NCBI GenBank assembly: GCA_021161495.1
Contig: JAGHAO010000044.1
Coordinates: 1 to 12,363, forward strand
Direction of reading: 5' to 3'
Length of the DNA stretch: 12,363 nt
Source: Caldisericaceae bacterium
GTDB lineage: Bacteria > Caldisericota > Caldisericia > Caldisericales > Caldisericaceae
Within the stretch, counting starts at the first letter, position 1; each line of letters begins with the position of its first letter. The notes under the pieces were generated by a model. The model saw only the letters and a list, made by a program, of their open reading frames with translations, did no database searches and was not told where the DNA came from. Both the position numbers and the translations under genes were made by a program. Positions 1 to 6,573 of the stretch are shown here, one piece after another.

Positions 1-3000
1 CGTTAAAGTTTATTGTAACTTTTCTTTCTTTTCCGTCCCATTCTATTGTTCCTCCCAATGCTTCAACGATTGCGCGGATTGGAACAACTGTTCTTGACCA
101 TTTAGGTATTATTACGGGTTTTGTGCCTCTTCCCGGATCTATTTCCTGTTTTACTCCGTTTACCGTCATATAAGGATTGCCCGGTTGGAGTGTAATAGTG
201 ATTGTTTTTACGGACGGGGTGTAAGTTATTGTTAACCTTTTGGTTGCTTTATTTCCCGCTCTATCTTTCGCCGTCATCGTTATCGTGTTTATTCCTTCCG
301 TTAAGTTTACCGTGTAAGAGAAATAACCGTCTGAAGATAAGGGCACGCCATTTCCGTTTATCGTAAATAATGCGACTTCCGTTTCTTTGTCGGTTACGGT
401 TCCTTCTACCTTTATTTCGTTTTTTTCCGTAATCATCCGGTCCTGCGGAGAAGTTATCGTAATCACAGGAGGTATGGTATCCGAGATCCCGATTTTAATC
501 ATTGCCTCGTTTGAGTAATTCGAATAACCTTTTCCGTTAAATGCCCTCACTCTATAATAATATTCGATTTCGGAACCTAATCCGCCGTCTCTGTATGCAG
601 TTTTATCTTTTTCCACTGTTGCAATTACGGTATACGTCCCTCCGGAAACTTTTCTCTCTATCTTAAAGCCGTCTTCGTTATCCGAATTGTCATTCCAGAA
701 AAGGTCCACTTCACTTGAACTTACAACAGTTGCCGTTAAACTACTCGGAGCATTGAGAGGAGCCGAGCATTCCGGAACATCGGCACTTGCCTCATTTGAA
801 TACCCGGAATCCCCCACGCTGTTCACCGCCTTTACCCTGTAATAATACATTGTTCCTTCCTCAACCGTTGAATCCGTATATGTTGTTGTATCCGGGTCAA
901 CCGTTGCTAACTCTGCATATGTCCCCCCTGCTTCCTTTCTCTCGATAACAAAATGCTCTTCATTGTCGGAATTGTCCGTCCAGCTTAAAATAACTTCCGT
1001 GCAGGATTGTGCCGTGGCAGTGAGGTTCGCAGGGCTATCGGGGGCAAGTAATTTTATGGAACTCGGCTTTGAATAAGCGGAAATATCAAAGTGATCCCCG
1101 GCAGTTGCCCTTTCCGCTTTTAATTCGTAATAATAAGGGGTATTTGCTGTCACGGAAGGGTCAATGTATTCCCCGGTATTTTTATCTACCGATGCAATTA
1201 ATGAAAGCGGGCCCGAATTTGCACTTTTGTATATTTTTACTTTGTTTGCGTTGGAGTCGATAGCGTTTTTGTCCCACTGCACTTTTACGTTGCCGTTTTC
1301 GATTGACAAAAGAGGGGCGCCGGGCCTTTTCAGCACATACGCACTGTCATTTGTTGAGTTTGTAAAATTGGGGTCTTTGTACGCCGTTATGATAAATGTG
1401 TGCTTTCCCGTATGCACCGCATTTGTTGTTGCGGTTCTCCCGGAAGGAGTAATTGTTTTAGCAAGCGAAGGCGTGGGCAACAGCATAAATATCTTGAAAT
1501 TGTCTATGCGAGATGCAGATGCCGAGTCGTAATCCCATGAAAAATGAATTTTATTCCCGTCCGCATATGCTTGAAAATTCTTAGGTATATCCGGTATGAG
1601 TACGGATTTGTAAGTGTTGTTTGTGTCTATTCCCTGTCCGTTGCCGTTGTTGTACACGAAAAGATATGTGGTGTATTTCTTATCGAATTTAAGCGAGTCT
1701 ATGTAAGTGTAGCCGTTATTGAAATCCGTCGAACCCTTGTTTATTTTTTTGACGAGGATAGGTATGCATAAGAAACCGCTGCAATCCGGGTCGCTCCTCC
1801 ATATCATTATGTAATCCGTATGCGGATCTACGGTCGATTTGTCCCACATTAGTTTTACCTTTGAAGAAGACGCAGTATTGGAGTATGTTTTGAGTGAAGT
1901 AATCGAGGGTTTCATAAGATGCCTTGCGGTATCGTGTATCCAAGAAGAATGTGTATCTTCCATATACGCGGATATAATAAATTCAAAAGAAGTATTAGTT
2001 GCAGTAAAATTGGGCTTTGTGAACGTACGCTTTGTTTTGTCTATGTTATTCGCAAGTGTTTTGTATGTGGAACTTCCCGCTTGTTTGTATTTAATGTAAA
2101 AATGATCCACATCCGCATCTTTCGGATATTTCCAGGATAAGCTGATCGTGTTTCCGGAGAAGTGTGCACTGAAATTCGTAGGTGCGGAAACGGGACACAC
2201 ATATCTGTAAATTCGCTCATACACTATGTTTGGTTCGCGCGTAACACAGTAAAGCACGCTTGAATGCTCCGGTTCCACTACGACATTTTCAGCATTTAGT
2301 GTTTTTAGCCCGTTGTTTACCGTCTGCCAGTGAGCACCCCCGTCGGTAGATTTATACACTCCTTTTCCCCACACCGGTACGTATATTGTACTCGGATCGC
2401 GCGGGTCGATTTCTATTACGTTTGCCAAGCCTATTGCGAAGATTTTCGTCCAATGCGTTCCACCGTCCGTACTTTTATATACCACGGAATGGCTTGAGTC
2501 CTTGTAAAATATTGCGTAAACGAATTTGTCGTCAACGGAACTTACTTTAACATCCAAAGTATTGGACAAGCTTAAGGCAGTCCATGTTTGTCCGGAATTT
2601 ACGGATTTGAATAGGCCCGAAGCCAAGCATGCATATAGAATGTTTGAATGGTTTTTGCTTACCGATATGTCATTTAAGTTCCATTTTCCCAGATCCTTCA
2701 AATATGTCCAGCTGTTCCCTGCATTCGCCGACCTATATATACGTCCGTCCTGATCTCCGACGTATATGATCTTAGGGTTATTCGGATCTATCTCTATAGG
2801 GCCTTCGGTCGTGTCTCTCGAAAGCACCCTTTTCCAGTGAATGCCGCCGTCCGTTGATTTGTATAATCCGTTATCCTCCGTAACATACACGTTTAGAGAA
2901 TTTTTATAGTCTATTGCTATGTCCCAGATGCGCTTGTTTGCAATAATTTGCGACCAACTATGCCCGTAGTTCGTCGATTTGTACAGAGCTGGCCCTATTG

Positions 3001-3199
3001 CGGCATAGATTATATTGGAGTGCATAGGATCTATTGCGATTGATCTTGCAAATGACTGTGGAGCATATTCCGCAATCATACTCCATTTGCAGCTTAACGC
3101 TGATGCCGTTTTGGTGCTATGTACATCCGTCAAAGGAAAGGTGCCAAGCATAAATAACATAGCGGTAAGCGCAAGTAATGCAATGATTTTCTTCTTCAT
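1..3199 (-). CDS. Large secreted BNR-repeat / fibronectin-III surface protein with C-terminal stalk domain (3' end outside window)
   Basis: The reading frame is open from ATG at 3199 to the window edge: 1066 codons, no stop, C-terminus not seen. I read every codon. Residues 1 to about 35 are a signal peptide (MKKK, hydrophobic core IIALLALTAMLFMLG, Ala/Ser-rich end). Six BNR/sortilin-like repeats of the form YKSTDGGxHW follow, at residues about 73, 113, 155, 197, 241 and 282; the spacing of 40-44 residues suits a beta-propeller. About five or six Fn3-like modules follow, starting near 336, 428, 535, 623, 716 and 815; the last two are clear and close copies (WTDNSDNEEHFVIERK and FWNDNSDNEDGFKIERK). 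An Ig-like/bacterial-surface module (about 905-990, PPVITITSPQ) comes next. From about 1000 there is a copper-amine-oxidase N-terminal-like domain (RTVVPIRAIVEALGGTIEWD). AGGAGG at 3205-3210 supports the start. It is probably a cell-surface or extracellular binding protein; the ligand cannot be read from sequence. No catalytic signature was recognised. Confidence 0.9.
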   Translation of the reverse strand, partial: MKKKIIALLALTAMLFMLGTFPLTDVHSTKTASALSCKWSMIAEYAPQSFARSIAIDPMHSNIIYAAIGPALYKSTNYGHSWSQIIANKRIWDIAIDYKNSLNVYVTEDNGLYKSTDGGIHWKRVLSRDTTEGPIEIDPNNPKIIYVGDQDGRIYRSANAGNSWTYLKDLGKWNLNDISVSKNHSNILYACLASGLFKSVNSGQTWTALSLSNTLDVKVSSVDDKFVYAIFYKDSSHSVVYKSTDGGTHWTKIFAIGLANVIEIDPRDPSTIYVPVWGKGVYKSTDGGAHWQTVNNGLKTLNAENVVVEPEHSSVLYCVTREPNIVYERIYRYVCPVSAPTNFSAHFSGNTISLSWKYPKDADVDHFYIKYKQAGSSTYKTLANNIDKTKRTFTKPNFTATNTSFEFIISAYMEDTHSSWIHDTARHLMKPSITSLKTYSNTASSSKVKLMWDKSTVDPHTDYIMIWRSDPDCSGFLCIPILVKKINKGSTDFNNGYTYIDSLKFDKKYTTYLFVYNNGNGQGIDTNNTYKSVLIPDIPKNFQAYADGNKIHFSWDYDSASASRIDNFKIFMLLPTPSLAKTITPSGRTATTNAVHTGKHTFIITAYKDPNFTNSTNDSAYVLKRPGAPLLSIENGNVKVQWDKNAIDSNANKVKIYKSANSGPLSLIASVDKNTGEYIDPSVTANTPYYYELKAERATAGDHFDISAYSKPSSIKLLAPDSPANLTATAQSCTEVILSWTDNSDNEEHFVIERKEAGGTYAELATVDPDTTTYTDSTVEEGTMYYYRVKAVNSVGDSGYSNEASADVPECSAPLNAPSSLTATVVSSSEVDLFWNDNSDNEDGFKIERKVSGGTYTVIATVEKDKTAYRDGGLGSEIEYYYRVRAFNGKGYSNYSNEAMIKIGISDTIPPVITITSPQDRMITEKNEIKVEGTVTDKETEVALFTINGNGVPLSSDGYFSYTVNLTEGINTITMTAKDRAGNKATKRLTITYTPSVKTITITLQPGNPYMTVNGVKQEIDPGRGTKPVIIPKWSRTVVPIRAIVEALGGTIEWDGKERKVTINFN

Positions 3200-3438
3200 T
3201 TCGGCCTCCTAACCGTTGCTTAATTTGTTTTATTCGGGAATTGCACGAACATATTTTCCGTAAGACACGTTTGTATGGTGCGATTCCTTTACCATATTCT
3301 TATTCTTGCATGTTCTTACCGGGTTATTGCCGAGATAAAAATAATCCTGACCAAAATGAGTGACTTTGGTAAAAATAAAATCTCCATCACTTCCAAGGCA
3401 ATTTTTTATATAACTCCCTCCCCAGATTATGTGACATT
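3200..3438 (-). other. Long 5' leader of the surface-protein gene
   Basis: About 230 nt lie between the predicted promoter and the surface-protein start. The stretch has no credible ORF. It contains a small hairpin, ACCAAA / TTTGGT around a 9-nt loop (3350-3370), and ends in a strong Shine-Dalgarno AGGAGG at 3205-3210. The length would permit a cis-regulatory RNA, but I do not recognise any riboswitch consensus here. Confidence 0.35.
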
Positions 3439-3467
3439 ATTATATCATTTTGATTTTAAAATTGCAA
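3439..3467 (-). promoter_or_regulatory. Predicted sigma-70 promoter for the surface-protein gene
   Basis: Reading leftwards, TTGCAA (3462-3467) is followed after 17 nt by a perfect TATAAT (3439-3444). The spacing is ideal and the -35 box matches 4 of 6. Predicted transcription start is near 3432, about 230 nt upstream of the ATG at 3199. Confidence 0.5.
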
Positions 3468-3585
3468 ATTAACGAATTGCTTCACTAAAAATCTATACGA
3501 AAATTTTTACAACACAGATGTGGAATAAATAAAATTTCGGGTGTCCGTTAAGGAGATGCTTGCAACTCTGATATTGAATCTCTGA

Positions 3586-3676
3586 AGGGTGGAAGGATTA
3601 TCTTTCCATCACCCTAAAATGTTCCCCTTTCTGTCGCCCTGAGATGTCCCCACGCCTGTCACCCTGATGTGTCCCC
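3586..3676. repeat. Degenerate 'CACCCTGA' repeat run (family A half-units)
   Basis: Three successive imperfect half-units lie here: CATCACCCTAAAATG (3608), GTCGCCCTGAGATGTCCCC (3633) and GTCACCCTGATGTGTCCCC (3658). Each is followed by a C-rich spacer. The first also forms the right arm of a bulged hairpin with AGGGTGGAAGG (3586-3615). They are eroded or partial copies of the family A element seen complete just downstream. Confidence 0.7.
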
Positions 3677-3682
3677 GCCCAT

Positions 3683-3750
3683 GTCACCCTGAGATGTATT
3701 TACTCAGGGTCTCTAAATCGAGGGAACACACTTCCCTTGAATCTCCTATT
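3683..3750. repeat. Compound palindromic repeat A-B, copy 1
   Basis: Unit A is a hairpin, ACCCTGAG (3686-3693) with CTCAGGGT (3703-3710). It is joined directly to unit B (3715-3750), whose core is TCGAGGGAA - CACAC - TTCCCTTGA and which ends in CTCCTATT. The same A-B order recurs at 3760 and 10592, so the two hairpins behave as one element of about 67 bp. Confidence 0.8.
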
Positions 3751-3759
3751 CTCTCTTTC

Positions 3760-3826
3760 GTCACCCTGAGACGTCGTAACTCAGGGTCTTAAATCGAGGG
3801 AACACATTTCCCTCGAAACTCCTATT
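3760..3826. repeat. Compound palindromic repeat A-B, copy 2
   Basis: Hairpin ACCCTGAG (3763-3770) / CTCAGGGT (3780-3787), then unit B (3791-3826) with the inverted arms TCGAGGGAA and TTCCCTCGA, ending CTCCTATT. It is nearly identical to the copy at 10592-10657, about 6.8 kb away. Confidence 0.85.
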
Positions 3827-3831
3827 GAAAA

Positions 3832-3861
3832 GACGAGATTCCGGATCAAGTCCGGAATGAC
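3832..3861. repeat. Palindromic repeat C, copy 1
   Basis: A 30-bp element built on GACGAG + ATTCCGGA-TCAAG-TCCGGAAT + GAC. The 8-bp arms are perfectly complementary. Similar 'CHSGLDPES'-encoding repeats are widespread in environmental bacteria; this is one of four copies in the window. Confidence 0.85.
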
Positions 3862-3870
3862 TCCTGTTCC

Positions 3871-3903
3871 GTTACCCTGAAGCGTTTTTGTTTAGGGTCT
3901 CGT
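3871..3903. repeat. Palindromic repeat A, stand-alone copy
   Basis: ACCCTGAA (3874-3881) pairs with TTTAGGGT (3891-3898) around a T-rich loop, followed by CTCG. It is a family A hairpin without the adjoining B unit. Confidence 0.7.
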
Positions 3904-3915
3904 TGTTAAAAAATA

Positions 3916-3966
3916 GACTCTGAAACGAGTGCTCGTCTTCGGCGAGGAAAGGAGTGCAGAGTGACA
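3916..3966. repeat. Repeat D, copy 1
   Basis: Repeat with the core GTGCTCGTCTTCGGCGAG (3929-3946) followed by GAAAGGAGTG. The 39-bp part at 3921-3959 matches 10812-10850 with four differences. CGAG-TG-CTCG forms a short inverted repeat, and CTCGTC / GGCGAG (3932-3946) can form an alternative stem with a TTC loop. Confidence 0.75.
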
Positions 3967-3969
3967 GAA

Positions 3970-3999
3970 GACGAGATTCCGAAACAAGTCCGGAATGAC
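3970..3999. repeat. Palindromic repeat C, copy 2 (mutated arm)
   Basis: Same 30-bp element as at 3832, but the centre reads CCGAAACAAG instead of CCGGATCAAG, which weakens the palindrome. Confidence 0.75.
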
Positions 4000-4004
4000 G
4001 AAAA

Positions 4005-4034
4005 TACGAGATTCCGGATCAAGTCCGGAATGAC
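4005..4034. repeat. Palindromic repeat C, copy 3
   Basis: TACGAG + ATTCCGGA-TCAAG-TCCGGAAT + GAC, with intact 8-bp arms. It lies in direct orientation 35 bp downstream of copy 2. The following 4035-4130 contains only a degenerate ACGAGATTC fragment and nothing else I recognise. Confidence 0.8.
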
Positions 4035-4134
4035 AGAGAGATTCAAATACGAGATTCTTCCGTCGCTTGCATGGAAGAGGGATTTTGGCGATTAAACCTT
4101 ACGTCACAGGTTATAATTTTTATTGCGCTCTGAG

Positions 4135-4367
4135 TTATCCACATTATCCACAGGGTGGTGTGGATAAGTTTTTAACAATGCTGACAGGACGCCCCGAATT
4201 TCCAAAAACTATGATGCAAGGAAAATAAAAAGTTTTTTTATCCACAGGTCATAAACAGAAATCCACAGGCAGAAGATTTAGTATTTATCAGATGTTCTTG
4301 AATATTTTTGCAAAGATGTTCGAAGTTATCCACAGAATTTTCCACAATTACCTTTTCTTTTTCCACA
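4135..4367. other. DnaA-box cluster, candidate replication origin or DnaA-binding region
   Basis: Five perfect 9-mers of the bacterial DnaA-box consensus TTATCCACA occur: 4135-4143, 4144-4152 (directly abutting), 4159-4167 (inverted, TGTGGATAA), 4238-4246 and 4326-4334. One-mismatch TTTTCCACA copies lie at 4338-4346 and 4359-4367, the latter inside the 3' end of the sigma gene. A weaker AAATCCACA lies at 4259-4267. A/T-rich stretches (about 4200-4240 and 4275-4310) between the boxes could serve as unwinding elements. This density is far above chance and is typical of oriC. Neither dnaA nor dnaN is in the window, and genes on both sides run leftwards, so a DnaA-titration or regulatory site is also possible. 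Confidence 0.65.
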
Positions 4368-4863
4368 GAATAAACAAGGCTTTTCTTCCGCGAAAAAGCA
4401 GCACTTTTGCGTTTGGAACAGAAATGTCCATTTCCGTTGCAATTTCCTTTACGCTTTTTCCGTCCCTGTAGTGAAGAAGAAGCGCTTTGCGTTGATTTTC
4501 GGGAAGTTTGTATATCAGTTCGTAGATTTCTTCAAGTTTGTCGCCCGTTTCTTCCGGATCTGACTTCCGTGTGGAAATCTCTTCTTTTATCTCTGCCTGC
4601 TTCCTTTCCGCTTTAATATAATCCTTTGCGCAGTTTGTCGCAATTCTCAAGAGGTACGGGAACACGGGGCTACTCTCGTCGAATGAGTTTATCGACTTAA
4701 AGAATTTAAGGAATGCCTCCTGAGTGATGTCCTCGGACGCGGTGCGATTGTTTACTATTTTATTCACCACGTTGAAGACGTGTGCCTGGTACTTTTTCAC
4801 TATGAACTCGAAGTATTCCGTTTCCCCGTTTTTTACTTTTCTTACGCAGGAGGAATCTTCCAT
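4348..4863 (-). CDS. RNA polymerase sigma factor, ECF (sigma-70 family)
   Basis: This 171-residue protein has the two-domain layout and size of an ECF sigma factor. Region 2 (about residues 10-85) contains VKKYQAHVFNVVNKIV and the ASEDITQEAFLKFFKSI segment, and region 4 (about 110-165) contains LPENQRKALLLHYRDGKSV followed by the helix-turn-helix KEIATEMDISVPNAKVLLFRG. It should direct RNA polymerase to a small alternative regulon. It is the last gene of the dcd/PAP2/degV/degV run, 13 nt after the second degV. No anti-sigma gene follows it: downstream is the DnaA-box cluster, and one near-consensus box lies inside its last codons. The Shine-Dalgarno is weak and distant (GGAG near 4880, in the degV end), so translation may depend on coupling. 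The target promoters cannot be deduced. Confidence 0.92.
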   Translation of the reverse strand: MEDSSCVRKVKNGETEYFEFIVKKYQAHVFNVVNKIVNNRTASEDITQEAFLKFFKSINSFDESSPVFPYLLRIATNCAKDYIKAERKQAEIKEEISTRKSDPEETGDKLEEIYELIYKLPENQRKALLLHYRDGKSVKEIATEMDISVPNAKVLLFRGRKALFILWKKKR

Positions 4864-4876
4864 ACGGAAGAGTTAT

Positions 4877-5725
4877 TTACCGCTCCGTATAGAAGTGTAT
4901 GGAAAGCACCTTTGGGCCGGTATGGGTTGCAATTACAGGGCCGAGCTGCGTAAGGGGAATTTCTCTTCCGAACTCCGCCTCGCACTCTTTTGCGTACTCT
5001 TCCGCTTCCTCCCTGTTATCGCCGTAAATCACGGAGATGTATTTTAAACCTCTTTTTGCGACAATTTCCTTTGTAAGTTCCAGCATTCTTTTCTTTGCAC
5101 GTTTAATTGTGCGCGGCTGTTCCAAAGTGTCGACAAATCCTTCGTGGAAATAGAGGATGGGTTTTATCTTGACCATCGTCCCTAAAACCGCTTTTGCCCT
5201 GCCTATCCTGCCGAGCCTTGCAAGGAAATACAGATCCTGAACGACAAAAAATATGTTCATCCTGTCGCGTATTGCGGGAAGTTCTTTTATTACCTCTTCT
5301 TTGCTCTTTCCTTCTTCGTAAAGCCTTTTTGCCACTTCAAGCACCTGATACCCTAATCCTAAGGAATTGAACCACGAATCGAATACGTATATATCCGGAT
5401 TTCCCAGCGCCTCTTTTGCCGCATTTGCCGCATTCACCGCACCGCTCATCTCGGCTGATATAAGCGGTGATATGATCGAGTATCCCTTTTCCGTCAGCGG
5501 TTTGTAGACTTTTATGAAATCCTCGGTGGAAGGTTGCGACGTATCCGGAAGTTCCCCGTTCCTTACTCTCTCATAATATTCCTCGTTTGTTATGTCCACG
5601 TGCTCTTTGTATGTTTTCTCTCCGAATCTTACATAGAGAGGCACGATTTTTATATCGTACTTCTCTATCACTTCGTCCGGCAAATAGCATGTCGAGTCCG
5701 TAACAATTTTCACTTTTTCGTTCAT
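4877..5725 (-). CDS. DegV family fatty-acid-binding protein (FakB-like), copy 2 of tandem pair
   Basis: This 282-residue protein has the full DegV/EDD layout. An N-terminal nucleotide-like fold begins VTDSTCYLP (residues 8-16). The ligand-site motifs are TSQPS (62-66) and ISAEMSGAVNAANAA (89-103). The central LARLGRIGRAKAVLG (168-182) and the C-terminal GPVIATHTGP (262-271) are also typical. Family members bind a long-chain fatty acid and, in Firmicutes, present it as FakB to the kinase FakA for acyl-phosphate formation. No FakA-type kinase is in the window, so the partner is unknown. The start ATG overlaps the stop of the upstream paralogue (ATGA) and has a perfect GGAGG inside that gene, about 10 nt away. 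The pair probably arose by tandem duplication but is now quite divergent. Acyl specificity is not readable. Confidence 0.93.
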   Translation of the reverse strand: MNEKVKIVTDSTCYLPDEVIEKYDIKIVPLYVRFGEKTYKEHVDITNEEYYERVRNGELPDTSQPSTEDFIKVYKPLTEKGYSIISPLISAEMSGAVNAANAAKEALGNPDIYVFDSWFNSLGLGYQVLEVAKRLYEEGKSKEEVIKELPAIRDRMNIFFVVQDLYFLARLGRIGRAKAVLGTMVKIKPILYFHEGFVDTLEQPRTIKRAKKRMLELTKEIVAKRGLKYISVIYGDNREEAEEYAKECEAEFGREIPLTQLGPVIATHTGPKVLSIHFYTER

Positions 5726-6573
5726 TTCTTCGCCTCCTTATTTGTAACGAATGCAATACCTAAAAAGCGCGGCCCCAAATGTGCTCCCAAAACCGGGCCG
5801 ATTCTTGCGCTTCTCATATTTATTCCCAGAAATTCGGAAACTTCTTTCCTGTACTCCTCCCCCTCTTCTTTGTTCCCTCCGAACACGACTCCTCCGCGCT
5901 CTATCCCTCCTTGTTTTTCGGAAAACCTTTTTACGAGATTCATCAGTTCTTTTTTGGCTTTCTTTTCCGTTCGAACGATTTGGAGCGGATCTATTCTCCC
6001 TTCATTCAGGTGCACTATGAAAAACAGTTTCATAACGCTGCTTACCGCATGCTGAAAGTTGTTTATCCTGCCTCCGCGCTTCAAGTAGTTTATATCCATC
6101 GGCAGAAAATACCCGAATACCCTGAAATAGTACTTTTCAATATATTTTTCGATTTCATCCCGGCTTTTTCCTTCGTTTGCAAGTTCACACGCCTTTTCCA
6201 CTTTGTATGCAAGGTCTTCGGATGCGGATTTTGAATCGATTACCGTTATTTTGTCTGTTCCCAAAAGTGCCTTTGCCGCATTTGCCGCATTCACCGTTCC
6301 GGAGAGTTTGGAAGAGATGTGAATCGAAATGATTTCATCTCCTTCGGAAAGTATATTTTTATATGTTTCTAAGAAGTCGTTGGGTGTGGGCTGAGAAGTT
6401 TTCACGTTGAACCCTTTTAAAAGGAGTTCGTAAAATTCGTCGTCCGTTATGTCCACCCCTTCTCTGTATATTTTCCCTTCGATCTCCACGGAAAGAGGAA
6501 CAACCGAAATTCCGTATTTTTTGATTATGTCTTTTTGCAGATATGCCGTGGAATCCGTAACGACGCGAATCAT
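5722..6573 (-). CDS. DegV family fatty-acid-binding protein (FakB-like), copy 1 of tandem pair
   Basis: This 283-residue DegV protein starts with VVTDSTAYLQ (residues 4-13). It has the ligand motifs TSQPT (59-63) and SSKLSGTVNAANAAKALLG (87-105), the segment LKRGGRI (164-170), and GPVLGAHLGP (259-268) with the conserved His 265. Length is normal for the family. It is expected to hold a fatty acid in the cleft between its two domains. Its central helix region (GRINNFQHAVSS) differs from the GRIGRAKAVLG of its downstream neighbour, which hints at different partners or acyl chains. It is translationally coupled on both sides: its start overlaps the stop of the PAP2-like gene (ATGA) with GAGGGTGAT as ribosome site, and its TGA overlaps the next degV start. 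Confidence 0.93.
   Translation of the reverse strand: MIRVVTDSTAYLQKDIIKKYGISVVPLSVEIEGKIYREGVDITDDEFYELLLKGFNVKTSQPTPNDFLETYKNILSEGDEIISIHISSKLSGTVNAANAAKALLGTDKITVIDSKSASEDLAYKVEKACELANEGKSRDEIEKYIEKYYFRVFGYFLPMDINYLKRGGRINNFQHAVSSVMKLFFIVHLNEGRIDPLQIVRTEKKAKKELMNLVKRFSEKQGGIERGGVVFGGNKEEGEEYRKEVSEFLGINMRSARIGPVLGAHLGPRFLGIAFVTNKEAKK

Noticed and set aside
1069..3212. Several plus-strand ORFs of 64-122 codons
   Set aside because: They lie antisense to the uninterrupted surface-protein frame, which has signal peptide and domain motifs; they have no recognisable domains.
3200..3440. c-di-GMP or other riboswitch in the leader
   Set aside because: I could not match any riboswitch core consensus; only a small hairpin is visible.
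3586..4034. Possible CRISPR array
   Set aside because: Repeat units differ in length and family, spacing is irregular (from about 10 to 90 bp), and no cas genes are present.
5534..6234. Plus-strand ORFs of 173, 89 and 151 codons
   Set aside because: Antisense shadows of the two degV genes, whose motifs are fully conserved on the minus strand.
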